Of a DNA stretch of 64,000 bases, positions 22,962-33,953 are shown piece by piece. The notes beneath the pieces are model-generated. The model searched no databases. It saw only the letters and a program-made list of their open reading frames with translations, and was not told the origin of the DNA. This DNA comes from Phoronis australis. Its lineage: Eukaryota; Phoronida; Phoronidae. Made by a program: the position numbers and the translations under genes. Numbering within the stretch: position 1 is the first letter of the stretch; each line of letters opens with the position of its first letter. The DNA lies in assembly GCA_002633005.1 (NCBI GenBank), contig NMRA01000300.1, positions 136,336 to 200,335 of the forward strand, given 5' to 3'.

Positions 22962-23635
22962 TCTGACTTTTTGAAGTTGTAAATTCACATCATCTTTAAC
23001 AAGTGAACTACACTAATGGTCCTGCGTTTTCCTTTAGCAGGATCGTGCAGAGAACTGTCGCGACATGACATCCTAAGTGACCAGGTCCCAGGCACCCCAC
23101 GCGACCAGGCCCGAAGTAGATATCCTGGTTTCTCTCATATTATTTCGGCATAGTCCCTGCCACAGCCAAGCACCTCTCCGTATGCCTCGACAACGGTGAA
23201 AAACGGTGGAAACCGACTAAACATAGTGCAAGATAAGTCGAACATCTACGCACGGTGCTCTATTCCAGACATATTTTTGCCGTTTCCGTCGCCCCGCAAC
23301 CCGTTTCATCAAGAAAATCCGAAAGGACACTGGTATTCTGATAGCCGGTTTGGAGTGACCGGTCCCCCAGACGAGGTGCTAATTCTGTACTACAATATCC
23401 TGATCAGTCTTCACCCTAGGTTTACCTCACTCAACGGCAGAATATATATTTTTTCAACACTACGTGGCATTTTGTCACCGAGGGCAGAAGTTATTTTAAC
23501 TCGAAAATGAAGTCAAAGCTAAATAATTTTATCATGTAGTTAAATATTCTAAGTCTCAGGTCAATCCACCGAAACGTGGGTAGAGGAGGTTTACATCATG
23601 GTCAGACATTCCAGAGTGAATAGGAAAAGAAAGTA

Positions 23636-24385
23636 CACATAGTGTTTGAAATGGACCTTTCTGCTGGTCCCATCCTCAATACGCATAGTGTTTGAGATGG
23701 ACCGGGCTGCTGGTAATTTTTTCAATACACATATTGTTTGAAATGGACCTTTCTGCTGGTCCCTTCCTCAATACACATAATCTTTGAGATGGAGGGGGCT
23801 GCTGGTCCATTGTTTGAGATGGACCGGGCTGATGGTCCATTGTTTGAGATGGACCGGGCTGCTGGTCCTTTTCTCAATACACATACTGTTTGAGATGGAC
23901 CGGGCTGCTGGTCCTTTTCTCAATACACATACTGTTTGAGACGGACCGGGCTGCGGGTCCCTTTCTCAATACACATACTGTTTGAGATGGACCGGGCTGC
24001 TGGTCCTTTTCTCAATACACATACTGCTTGAGACGGACCGGGCTGCGGGTCCCTTTCTCAATACACATACTGTTTGAGATGGACCGGGCTGCTGGTCCTT
24101 TTCTCAATACACATACTATTTGAGACGGACCAGGCTGCGGGTCCCTTTCTCAATACACATACTGTTTGAGATGGACCGGGCTGCTGGTCTTTTTCTCAAT
24201 ACACATACTGTTTGAGATGGACCGGGCTGCGGGTCCCTTTCTCAATACACATACTGTTTGAGATGGACCGGGCTGCTGGTCCTTTTCTCAATACACATAC
24301 TGTTTGAGACGGACCGGGCTGCGGGTCCCTTTCTCAATACACATACTGTTTGGGATTGAACGGGCTGTTGGTCTTATTCTCATCA
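23636..24385 (+). repeat. 46-bp minisatellite with 92-bp higher-order unit
   Basis: There are about 16-17 copies of a 46-bp unit containing GTTTGAGATGGACCGGGCTG and CTCAATACACATAC. From about 23880 on, two unit types mostly alternate. Type A has GAGATGG and GCTGGTCCTTTTC; type B has GAGACGG and GCGGGTCCCTTTC. This makes a 92-bp dimer. The first copies are more diverged and include two shortened ones (near 23812 and 23842). A hybrid unit occurs near 24211. Confidence 0.95.
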
Positions 24386-24753
24386 CTGTGAACCAATCAC
24401 TAGGGTGACGAGTTGTTATGCTCGTGCGCCTGGCGAAGGAGAATAACGGACTATTCACACCGTTCGGACTTTCACTGCACGTGACCTCATGCCTTCCAAA
24501 GCTGGACGGTTAGCGGGTTTCTACAATCGTAAACTTGTAACATAGCTCGCAGCACACTTAGGTCGATTTTGGTCATAGAGATGAAATGTTTAGGTTTTCA
24601 TTTAAAAATAAATAACAACTTTATAAACACCACCGAGCACTACTTTGGAATACCTCCCTTCAAACTCGTATATAATAACTAGGCTTTTTCAACCAGTAAA
24701 ATTATATGCTTTCTGAAACAATGAAGTTCAGGTTTTATATTTATGCACCATCA

Positions 24754-24766
24754 TTATTATTATTAA

Positions 24767-24805
<39 letters not shown>
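24754..24805 (+). repeat. ATT trinucleotide microsatellite
   Basis: An interrupted run of TTA/ATT units lies just upstream of the LINE insertion site. Confidence 0.95.
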
Positions 24806-24806
<1 letters not shown>

Positions 24807-24845
24807 ACGTTAACCCATCTTTTAATTTAATTTTTTATTTTTAAG

Positions 24846-24859
24846 AAAGGTACATTCAT
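24846..24859 (+). repeat. LINE target-site duplication, left copy
   Basis: AAAGGTACATTCAT, identical to 27837-27850. Confidence 0.93.
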
Positions 24860-24993
24860 GTCAGCACTCCTGGCCAGTTACTTGTGACATTGCTGCTCAG
24901 TGGAACTCATGTTTCAGCCCGAACTTTGTTGAACCTTTGCTACGGTTTTTCTGTTTTGCAGAGCTATAGTATGGAAATGATACCATACTTAGG

Positions 24994-26047
24994 ATGAGTA
25001 CCATTAAATTCCTTTCTGTTAACTGCAAGGGGCTTCAGAACTACCAAAAGAGAAAAGATGTTTTTAAGTTCCCCAGGGACAAAAATGCTTCAATATAATG
25101 TTTGCAAGACACTAATTTCTCTGCAAAGGATGTCAACATTGTTCGCTCGCAGTGGAGTTTCCAGTTTGTGCACAGTCCTGGAACAAATAATTCTAGAGGT
25201 ACTGCAATTCTCTTTAACAAATAACTTTGAGTACAAACTAAAAAGCATTTTATTGATCATAAAGGGAACCTTATAGTTAGTGAAATATTTTCAATGAACC
25301 GTTTCAAGGTTGTACTTGTAAAGTTATATAGACCAAACGCTGACAGTCCGAACTTCTTTGAAAAGGTCCAACAATTGATAGTTGATATGGATTTGGATTT
25401 TGGTATTCTATGTGGTGATTGGAATCTCGTGCAGAATTTTGATATAGATTGTGTCAATTATAAAAATATTAATAACCCCAATGCCAAAAACGCAGTTGAA
25501 GTCATGAAAAAGGTTTTAAGTTTAACAGATCCCTGTTTGTAACCCAAACGCTACTGGCTACACATGGCGTAAATTGAACCCTGTCAAAAAGTCAAGATGA
25601 GAATTTTTTCTCGTTTCGGATGAACTTTTGTCACTTATAAACAGAACGGAGATAATACCTGGCTATAGAACTGACCATTCAATGGATACAACTACCATAC
25701 AACTTAATAATTTCTCATCTGGTAAAGGGTTTTGGAAATTTAATTCATCAGTCCTCCAAGTCATAGAATATATACAGAAAGTTAAAGAGATTTTTTACGA
25801 AGTGAGAAAAGAATATGCAGCACTGGTTTACAATTTTGACAACATAAATCAGATACCGGATGGTGAACTATATCTTACTATTGAGGACAGTTTATTTCTT
25901 GACTTCCTTTTGATGAAAGTGAAGGAATTTACTATTTGCAATTGTTCCAGAAAGAAAAAAAAACAGATATCTGTTAAGAAAGCCCTTTTGGCAGTCCAAA
26001 TTCAATTATTGCATGATTTTTTAATCATCACCATGATGATTTTTTGA
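24994..26047 (+). pseudogene. LINE ORF2 5' part: endonuclease domain, decayed
   Basis: The apurinic-type endonuclease region begins with ATG at 24994. It is broken by a stop after about 35 codons and by later shifts. The best preserved blocks are 25294-25542 (KVVLVKLYRPNADSPNFF, LCGDWNLV) and 25628-26047 (TEIIPGYRTDHSMDTTT, GKGFWKFN). These fit the phosphohydrolase-type endonuclease of LINEs, with the final DH preserved. Confidence 0.8.
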
Positions 26048-26213
26048 GTAATATTTTCAATGATCTTCAATCTCAGCAACAGGAACTCCAAGCACACGAA
26101 CTTAAAGGCTCTTTCTTAAGATCACGTGCTTACTGGATTGAACATGGCGAGAATCAAAAAAATATTTTCGTGGACTTCAGAAAAGAAATTTTGTTCAGAA
26201 GAACATTAACAGT

Positions 26214-27420
26214 TTGATTGATACAAACGGTCAAACATTATGTGATCAGAATGATATACTGAAGTCAATACGGACCTTCTATTTTGACCTTTGCAAATGT
26301 AAAGATACAGAACTTGACAATATTAATCTTCATGATTATTTGGACACATTTATTTCCCCAGACTGTAGCATACTGAGAGTACCTTACTTGACCAAGATGT
26401 GACTATGGAGGAGGTTGAAGGCATACTTAAGAAAATGAAAAATAAGTCACCCGGTTCAGACTTTGAGATTGATAGGGTCGCTAGAAGAGTTATTATACAA
26501 AATTATGAAAATGGCGGCCTTAAAATGGCGGCCTTAAAATGGCGGCCTTAAAATGGCGGCCTTAAAATGCCTCTCGTCACATCCTTTATTAAAAACTTAA
26601 AATTTACCTGGATAAGAAAAAGTTTTGAAAATAGGGATAACGCCAATGCGTGGATCCGGTTGTTGGATTATTTGCCAGATAATTCTTTGGAATTGTTAAA
26701 ATTTGGTGATTATTACTTTAAATGTCTTTTGTTGAAAATTAAAAACCCATTTTGGAAAGACGTTTTTCAATCGTTCTATGATTTACAGCTACATGTAATA
26801 ATAAATAATGGTAAACCATTATCTTTGCAGCCATTGTGGTATAACAATAATGTAATGATTGGTGGAAAAACGGTATTCTATAAGAGGTGGTTTAAGAAAG
26901 GTTTTCATAGTGTGACTGACTTGATTCATCCCTAAGGGCGACTTATTAATTATACTGAATTTTGTAAAAAGGCTGGCTTTGTCCCCTTTTAATGAATTTT
27001 CGGCATTCACCAGACCATTCAAAAGACAGAACACAGTTTTGATTACAAACAAAATGTTGTGTTATTACCATTATGGTCCAAAGTGTATGAAAATATAACT
27101 AGATCTCCAAAAAGCATTAATTACTTTTATGATTTATTTGTTAAATATCAGTACTGTAAACCTTCTTCAGAAGTAAAATGGAATTTAAGCTTAAGAATGA
27201 CCAATGAAAGTATGGATTGGGATTTCATAAATAGTGCTAGTGGCAAGTATACTGATACAACAATGAGGTGATTTAATTATAGAATTGTACATGTACATAA
27301 CATTCTTCCAACAAAATGTTTTCTCAAAAATTGGTATTATAAACTCAAATCTATGTTCTTTCTGCAGTCTCAGAATCAATTATACATTTGTTCTGGGAGT
27401 GTACATGTGTTAAAATTTTG
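26214..27420 (+). pseudogene. LINE ORF2 3' part: RT start and C-terminal region, core deleted
   Basis: The frame runs to KKMKNKSPGSD (about 26430-26462), normally followed by the RT fingers and palm. Here it passes directly to a RVARRVIIQNYENGGLKM-like segment that in full elements lies several hundred residues later. After a 14-bp microrepeat the frame resumes as PLVTSFIKNLKFTWIRKSFE and continues to about 26935. A later piece at 27059-27271 and a zinc-knuckle-like motif follow. Confidence 0.75.
26511..26566 (+). repeat. 14-bp tandem repeat inside the LINE
   Basis: Four copies of ATGGCGGCCTTAAA lie in the NGGLKM segment. Three extra copies add 42 bases, which keeps the overall frame but brings a TAA into it. 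Confidence 0.95.
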
Positions 27421-27836
27421 TGGCAGAAATTACTAATTTGGCTCAAGCAGATTTTTCACATCAATATGAATATTTCCGCAAAAGAGGTTTTGTTAGGTTT
27501 TTGCAATAAAAGTTTGTTTGTACATGATCTCATGTTTTGCTTAAAGAATATATTATTATAGGTGAAAATTTAAGGAAGCTGTACCTATTTTTGATAATTT
27601 ACGGGTTTATATCATAGATTTTTGTAAAGTTGTACCTGATTTGTAAACAAAATTTTGAGTTGGAGCGACATTTAAATACGTGGAAAGATCTTGCATATTT
27701 GATTTAGACTCTCTTCCTATCATACTTGGTATTTAGTGTTGTTATTTGTGACTCAGTGTGCACACTTGCTATGTATATATGTTTGTAATATGTTTTTCTG
27801 CAAAAATAAAAATAGAAATAAAAATAAAAAAAATAA

Positions 27837-27850
27837 AAAGGTACATTCAT
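27837..27850 (+). repeat. LINE target-site duplication, right copy
   Basis: AAAGGTACATTCAT directly follows the A-rich tail of the LINE. Confidence 0.93.
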
Positions 27851-28732
27851 AGCAAAACAACCCCTTGGGTCGATATTAATAAAACATTTTTTAAATGAAA
27901 ACTTTGCCATTTGCCTCATAACCGCTGTTAAGAATTTTCGATTAGTTTTTTTCCGTTTCATGGTTTCTATGACAAATCAACTCGCTAAACGTAAGCTATT
28001 TTTGTAAAAAATTGCAGTCGTATTCGTCTTTGTTACACAACGCAAAAACTAGGTATTTATATCGAAAATCCTAAGTGTTTTGAGATTGATGAATAAATAT
28101 CAAGTTTTGAAAGGTTCAGCGAAATCCACCGAGCCGTTTTCGAGAACTCGCTTTCCTAATTTAAAATTATGTCAGTTTGCCGAAGCCGAGAAAAAAACAA
28201 TTAAGTAGTGAGAGGTGAAAGCCTTCGGTTAGTAATTACTCGGTGAAAACTTGTTTTCGACCAGTATAACCTAAATATGATTGAACATGTTCGCTTTTTC
28301 ATAATTCACGCGCAATGTCAACTGAATTTGCAATGAGTAATTAACTTAATTATCACAAAAACGTTTAATAATCCAAGTCGATTTCCAATGCATCGAGTCA
28401 AACTAGGTCATGTAGGTGGAACCTACGTATTACGTGGGTCATGGTGGTGCATTGTGGTCCATATTAAGGTAGGTCAACAGTTCCCTGTTATACACACCAC
28501 GCGCCGACAGACTGATATGAAATGGATAGCAGAAATCGAGTCGGTGGTTAAAGCGCGTCGTGAAAATGAGATCGAGACAGCGAAATGTCAAACTACATAT
28601 AAAATTAAGGAATTTGGGTGAGGATTTATCTCTTTTTCACAGACTTTCTGTGTTTGTGAACACAAAATCACAGTGTTGTGAGGCGACTCGTAGCATTCGC
28701 TCTCTGCACCTAAAATAAGTAAGGATACCTAC

Positions 28733-28876
28733 GCGAGTCATGCACTCGACGAATGAAACATTTTCCACTTCTGCAACCAGGCGTCGCCACTTGTTGGATT
28801 AGATTCTTGTTGCTAAAACTGCACGCTTGAAATGAGCCCGCCAAACCGACCTCATAAGTACAGTCGTAACATCTGT
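28733..28876 (-). CDS. Ly6/uPAR (three-finger) domain, first half
   Basis: This 144-base exon has acceptor CAGTTTTCCTTTTCACAG and is phase 1 in. The preferred donor is C|GTAGGT, phase 1 out, which matches the phase of the exon at 22875. An alternative donor, G|GTATCC, would break the phase. The encoded half-domain starts RCYDCTYEVG and continues with FQACSF, TPGC and GKCFIRR. C-x2-C near the start followed by spaced single cysteines is the N-terminal half of a Ly6/uPAR domain (LU domain: small disulphide-rich three-finger fold, usually secreted or GPI-anchored). Its partner half is 5.8 kb away at 22676-22875. Splitting an LU domain by a phase-1 intron at this point is usual for the family. 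Confidence 0.75.
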
Positions 28877-29467
28877 CTGTGAAAAGGAAAACTGATGTAG
28901 TGTGCAATTAACAACTGGTACTCAGCAGTGACCACTTTCAACCATTGTACACTTTGAAATAACCAGTGAACCCTGAGCTGTATTGAAGCTTAAAAAATAG
29001 TTTCCATGGGAACTTCGACCTTGCAATTTTTTTTTGACCTTTTTCACCTCATTCACACGCGTGTAATGGAGTTTGGCGAAAAATGACTAAATTTTGAAAA
29101 TTACAGACATAAACATTGCGCCAACATTAATGCTTTCTGACAATAATTCAAACTCACGTTGAAACACAAAAAGGCGACCGAAGAAGGAAAACTAACAGTA
29201 AAATTAAACGTTTTAATCACACTTCCACTGACAGAATATAAACTACATTTAATCACAAAAATGTCTGGACTTATTTGTACATTAATGCTGTGGTGAATTG
29301 AAGTTTTGAAGCTGTTTGTATACGAAACAAAGGACTGTGTTATTTTGTTAACAAAAAGTTTGTGAAGTAAAAATTGTGAGACAAATAGTCCGAAAGGGGT
29401 AGGAAAAAGCCGACATGAAATCAAGATTTGTTTTTGACGACTTTTGTCAGAGATGCCCCCCACGTCA

Positions 29468-29700
29468 CATGCGCGCACCCGGGGGCACCAGGAGCTCGAA
29501 AGAGCCCCCCCCCCCTATTTGGCGAAGTGGGCAAAAGGGTCCGCCTCAGAGAAACAAAAATTCTGAAAAAGTAGAAAAGGAGGCTTATGTCCACTAAAAA
29601 GGCAGAAATTAGGCGATTGCACGTAACCCCTTCTTAGTAAAAGGTCAACATTCTCAAAAAAATTGAGCCCCCCTACTTTGTAGGGTGGGTGCACGCATGC
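29468..29700 (-). mobile_element. MITE family A, copy 3
   Basis: This copy is in reverse orientation. CATGCGCGCACCCGGGGGC is at the left and GGGTGGGTGCACGCATGC at the right. Inside are GAGCCCCCC, GGTCCGCCTCAGAGAAACA and AAAAGTAGAAAAGGAG, the reverse complement of the copy-1/2 interior. Confidence 0.85.
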
Positions 29701-30056
29701 GTTGCAACCAGTACACGTTACAGGGCCATACTATAAGCACCAATTAACAGACAAATTCAAGTTCGTCTGTGNCCCCCCCCCCCCCCCAATTCCTACACGA
29801 CTGACTTTAATTCCCTGACTTCCTGTGATGTTCATATTAAAGTAGTAAGTCCTTTAATACATTCAATTCTAACACTGTTGAAATAATTTGGGAGAGCCCC
29901 GTGAAAATATAGAGCACAAATTTGCGATATCCTGAGTTTGTAAGACATGTAACAGGCATTATATGGACATTTATCAACATTTACCAAGTTTTAGTTTGAA
30001 TCCTCTAAATTGTTTTTTATATTGCAATTGCAAGAGCATTGGACTGGTGTAATACT

Positions 30057-30137
30057 CACACACAAACACACACGCACACACGCAAACACACACACACACA
30101 CACCGCGCGCGCACGCGCGCGCACGCACGCACACACA
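30057..30137 (+). repeat. CA/CG dinucleotide microsatellite
   Basis: Runs of ACACAC with a GCGCGC stretch in the middle. Confidence 0.92.
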
Positions 30138-30728
30138 TATTCACACATGTAAATTACCAAGTATATTGTGTGCTCAATGATCGGAATTGTTGCGGAACAC
30201 GTATGTTAAATATCTTGCACCCAAATCTCCTATCTAGTCTGTCCGTTCACTCAGTACTTTATGTCATTGAGATGTTAATCATAAAAGTTGACTGACAATT
30301 CAGACCAAAGTCAATGATCATGAAGTTAAGACCACAATGTTCGCACACGAGTCAAACACTGTACTCTTTCGGCGTCTTTTGAAAGTTGCACAAAATGAAT
30401 TTGAAAGCAAATCAGCTGTATTAAAACACATCCGCAAAATAGAACCTCCCAACACGATTCTTTTAAAGATAAAAAGAACTTAATATTCACATTTTTGTAA
30501 TTCTACTTACAATTCGCCCATTGAAGCATTAGCAATTGGATTTATCAGGGTCCTGGAACACTCCGAACAACACTCTAGTGGATATTTTGCATGCACACAC
30601 AATTTTATTGTCTTCCTTCTCATGGTCATGTGTAGCTATAGTTTTGTTTTGAAGCTACTTTAAAACAGACTAGCAATGGGGACCTGACTCTGGTATCCGC
30701 TGTAGATATAAAAATTAAACCGCGGACA

Positions 30729-30891
30729 CCAGCTACCCGTTCAGTAACGCTAGGACCTCGCCAAAAAGCCAGACTTCGCGAGATTACGTGAGATGTTGCC
30801 GTGTGTTTTAAATGAGAACACGTGACTTTGACTAGGTTTTAGCTAGCCAAGGTCCTAGCGTAGGTCCTAGCGTCTACTGAACGCACGCCAG
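30729..30891 (+). mobile_element. MITE family B, copy 2
   Basis: Same ends and same interior as 3165-3322, with few differences. It has an extra GCCAAG near the right terminal repeat, so both copies are fairly young. Confidence 0.9.
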
Positions 30892-33213
30892 AAATAGGAT
30901 TCTAAGTCCTTGGTAATGATGTTATTTGCAGCGCCCTCTCCTGTTGAATGTATTCTGTTCTTTTTTTAGAAAATATGCAACCTAAAACATGAAAACTAGT
31001 TAAATTATGAATTACATGTATGGCATTTAGTCATATAAGAAAAAAAGAAAATATTCAGATGGAAGTACTCACGAAATGCTACAGCTGAGGACACACTGAT
31101 TAGAAAGGTAATTTGAACTTCCGTTCAATTGTGAAAGTTTGTGCGAGCAATAATTACTTCTGTGCTACTGTTGTTCACGAAATTGTTTTAGAAACGCAAA
31201 GACTCACCTGTTCGTGTTGTTTTTGTAACATTACACCGACGTGCAATATAGAGCAAGACGTGGCTTCACCACTGAACCTTCAGCTATTTTTACAACACCA
31301 TAAATTTAACAGCAAATGGTGATGTTATGCGAGTGTATTTTTCAATTTTGTAATGGCAAATTTAGAATTGCACCTACTCGCGTCATCTAGGAAGCATTTA
31401 AGTGCCGCGGCTGCTCCCAGCAGAAAATAGGTTTGACCGTTTACTGCCATTGCTTAGGTTATCCTATAGATGGCGATAGCGCAGCTAAATCATTCTTGTT
31501 AATGTGCCAAGTTAACAGCAGGCGTCACAGGTGTTAATTTTCGTTAGTTACATTATAAATTAGACACTTGGTTTAACCATTCTCTCTCCACCCACACGCA
31601 ATCACACATCATAGCTATGCCACCTATTGAATTAAAGACGTACTAATTCTGACAAAGGCTTCAAGAGATATCGTTTTGTTTCCCAGGAAAAACAATGAGC
31701 GCGTTTTATAGACTATTAGAAAAAAACCGCTTCGACACACTATTTTGGACAATCGCCAGCAAAGCGTATTACTATTTTTATTGTAATGATCACTCTGTGA
31801 AAAGTCGGTCAATGTCGTTGGGATGTCGTGGGTCACCTGAAAATCCAGATGTATTTCCGCTACGGGTATAGGGAGCGACCTAACAGTAACTCGGTTAATC
31901 AATAAAATGGTTCCTTACCTATCTTCTGTTATAAAAGCAATTACGAATCTGCTTTGCTCATTCCATATATGTGATTTATTCCAAGTCGGTCAGTGGTTCG
32001 TTGGAGGTATAGCTAAAAACCAATTTCATTTAAGTTCGAAATTAAATGTAGTCAAACAAATTATGTTGAATGCTTTAATACGCTGTTTTCCATTAAACTC
32101 TTACCGTAGAAATCTTTTCAGAAAGTTAGTCTGAACAATAAATCTCTTATAATTTACTAAAGACAAATAGGAAGCCCGCAGAATTTAATTTTGGACAGCG
32201 TATCACTTTTCCATTGAGCTCATTTTACCATATCCTTTTGCAGTGATGGATCTACGATACTGAACGCCAGAGGGGGCGGTGCAATTGTAATTTTCGCCGG
32301 AACCCAAAAAAAATACGGCATGCCAATTTGTTTTTTTGGGTCGTGTCTGTAGGTGTTGACCATCTGACCCATACATTTTAGTTGAATTTTGCAAAAATTA
32401 CACGCTCATAACATAACAACAATATCATTTACATTTCCAAATTCCTTTAGATATAAATAAACAAAAAGAATGTCCACGACATTAACACATTTTCTAAGTC
32501 ATCACTTCGATTCTCGGGAATTTTGTGCAAGTTTTGAGCAATTTATAAAAACACTAAACATCCCAATGTTTGAACAAAACAACTAAAGTTTTTCCTTAGT
32601 TGCGGGATGCAGCAAAAATAGTGCTTTAGTTCGGTGTAGTATAGTGTTAGTTCCGAATGGAAAACGTAAAACATAGATGACGGTACAAAATTGTGATATA
32701 CGGGAAACCATAAAATGTTGACGTTTTTAACATCTCCGAACCAATGAGTTTAAGGGTAAACAGACGTGACTGTTGTGCTGGTACTGTCGCGAGTTAACTA
32801 TGCGTGACCTGTAGTGTTTTGTCAACGGGTAAAATGTCACAATATCACAACAAAACCTTTTCAGACCTATTGTCAAAATTATAGTTTGTTGAAAGTCAAC
32901 AGATATGTTACGTTTCAAAATCTCTACAACACGGCGACTGTTCCCGTGCTCTCGCTAACATCTCTTTTGGAGAGAGCCAAACTTCAACTTACTTCGCATT
33001 CCCAGTCCTTCTCAAGACCAGATACTGTTTCTAAACTGACCATTACAACAGAACGAACACAACTAGGTCTAAACTCTTTAGTTTTTCTCTCACATCGCGT
33101 CTTTGAGGGTATTGACAACCACATGCCATTAAAGATTGCTTTAAACATTGATTATAAAACACGGTTTGTGATACCATTAACTTTGACGTTCTGACGATGA
33201 CACACGTACTCAC

Positions 33214-33516
33214 TTTTCGGTGACGTAACAGGACTGCACTCATGCACCTTCAGTGGTGTGTTGCGCACGCACAGTTGCGCATTTTCGCCACATATCCCCT
33301 TATGCCTGCCTCGGACGTACCAGTAAACCCACTCGACGAACGGTGAGCTTGGGCCAATGGCGTGTTCTAGGTACACAGCCGTCCCTATCGGGCAAATTTT
33401 CTTTTGTGGTTTCAGAATGTAGTTGCCGTAGACGTCGCGTTCACCCGTGTAGACACATCGCCAGTAGATGCAACGGTCGATAGCGTCGGGGATGAAGTCC
33501 CCTACACTAATGCAAC
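33214..33516 (-). CDS. Cys-rich extracellular module exon, weakly chitin-binding-like
   Basis: This is a 303-base exon with acceptor TTTACACACTAG and strong donor AAAA|GTGAGTACG. It is phase 1 in and phase 1 out, the symmetric pattern typical of shuffled extracellular modules. It encodes about 101 residues. The first part reads CISVGDFIPDAIDRC, then IYWRC, later KICPIGTAV. After an aromatic stretch (FVEWVYWYVRG) come GIC, QLC and HEC. Seven cysteines lie within the exon. The C..G.F.PD..DRC.YW.C...KICP.GT pattern recalls the chitin-binding type 2 (peritrophin-A) fold, but the spacing is not canonical. I therefore call only a secreted Cys-rich module. It lies between the signal exon at 37034 and the Ly6 exon at 28876 on the same strand and is phase-compatible with both. 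Confidence 0.6.
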
Positions 33517-33865
33517 CTAGTGTGTAAACATTCAACAATTACTAATTTCCACATATGCAGGAGCCTTATTAAGAAAGTTTTCCATCTATCAAACGTTATT
33601 AAAAATACAAATGTGATTAGTTTTGTTTGTTCCCTTTTCAAAATCATGACTAGCATCAATAAAAGTACATGGGACCGAATTTCGTACTTACACCAATACG
33701 GTTTGTGATTTACATGAACAATAAAAGGATGCTAAACCCAGTTTTTGCCTATTATCAAAGTACAACTTTGTTACATTTACAACTGGACCACTGAACTTTG
33801 GTCTGTAAGAGAGATGAAAGGGAAATGGAAAGAGAGGGAGGGATGGGTGGAAGGGAGAGGGAGGG

Positions 33866-33909
33866 NNNNNNNNNNNNNNNNNNNNNNNNNNNNNNNNNNN
33901 NNNNNNNNN

Positions 33910-33950
<41 letters not shown>
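33866..33950 (+). other. Assembly gap (33866-33909) and GA microsatellite
   Basis: 44 N bases followed by about 20 GA dinucleotides, with GGGA-rich sequence on the left. The gap probably marks an unresolved purine repeat. ORFs across it are artefacts. Confidence 0.98.

Positions 33951-33953
<3 letters not shown>

Larger units (their letters stand above)
24860..27836 (+). mobile_element. Non-LTR retrotransposon (LINE), internally deleted, with target-site duplication
   Basis: The 14-base direct repeat AAAGGTACATTCAT occurs at 24846-24859 and 27837-27850. It bounds an element with a non-coding 5' leader and an A-rich AAATAAAAA-type tail. Decayed plus-strand ORF2 pieces are readable. An endonuclease domain starts at 24994 (MSTIKFLSVNCKGLQ) and continues with GILCGDWNLVQNFD at about 25411-25450. 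It ends in the PGYRTDHS motif at about 25657, where DH is catalytic. An RT entry motif, KKMKNKSPGSD, is near 26430. The frame then jumps to a C-terminal NYENGGLKM segment. The RT palm, including the catalytic YADD/FADD box, is missing. A zinc-knuckle-like HLFWEC sits near 27390. Several stops and frameshifts show it is dead. The style is that of L1/Tx1-type LINEs of marine invertebrates; the clade is uncertain. Confidence 0.9.
22876..28732 (-). other. Intron splitting the Ly6 domain
   Basis: This 5.86-kb phase-1 intron contains the 66-bp palindrome (22896-22961), the 46-bp minisatellite (23636-24385), an ATT microsatellite (24754-24805) and a truncated LINE in the opposite orientation (24860-27836). 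About 27.9-28.7 kb holds only short ORFs. A plus-strand 78-codon one at 28388-28621 resembles nothing I know. Confidence 0.65.
28877..33213. other. Intron or intergenic stretch between the Ly6 and Cys-rich exons
   Basis: This holds a family-A MITE (29468-29700), a C-rich run with an N (29772), a CA microsatellite (about 30057-30137) and a family-B MITE (30729-30891). I found no convincing exon. A run reading FLISVSSAVAF before a GTGAGT at about 31072 looks like a signal peptide but has an in-frame stop upstream and no ATG. Confidence 0.5.

Noticed and set aside
31072-31130. Signal-peptide-like FLISVSSAVAF before a GTGAGT donor (minus strand)
   Set aside because: There is an in-frame stop just upstream and no ATG or acceptor. 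The exon at 37034 is a better candidate for the signal exon.
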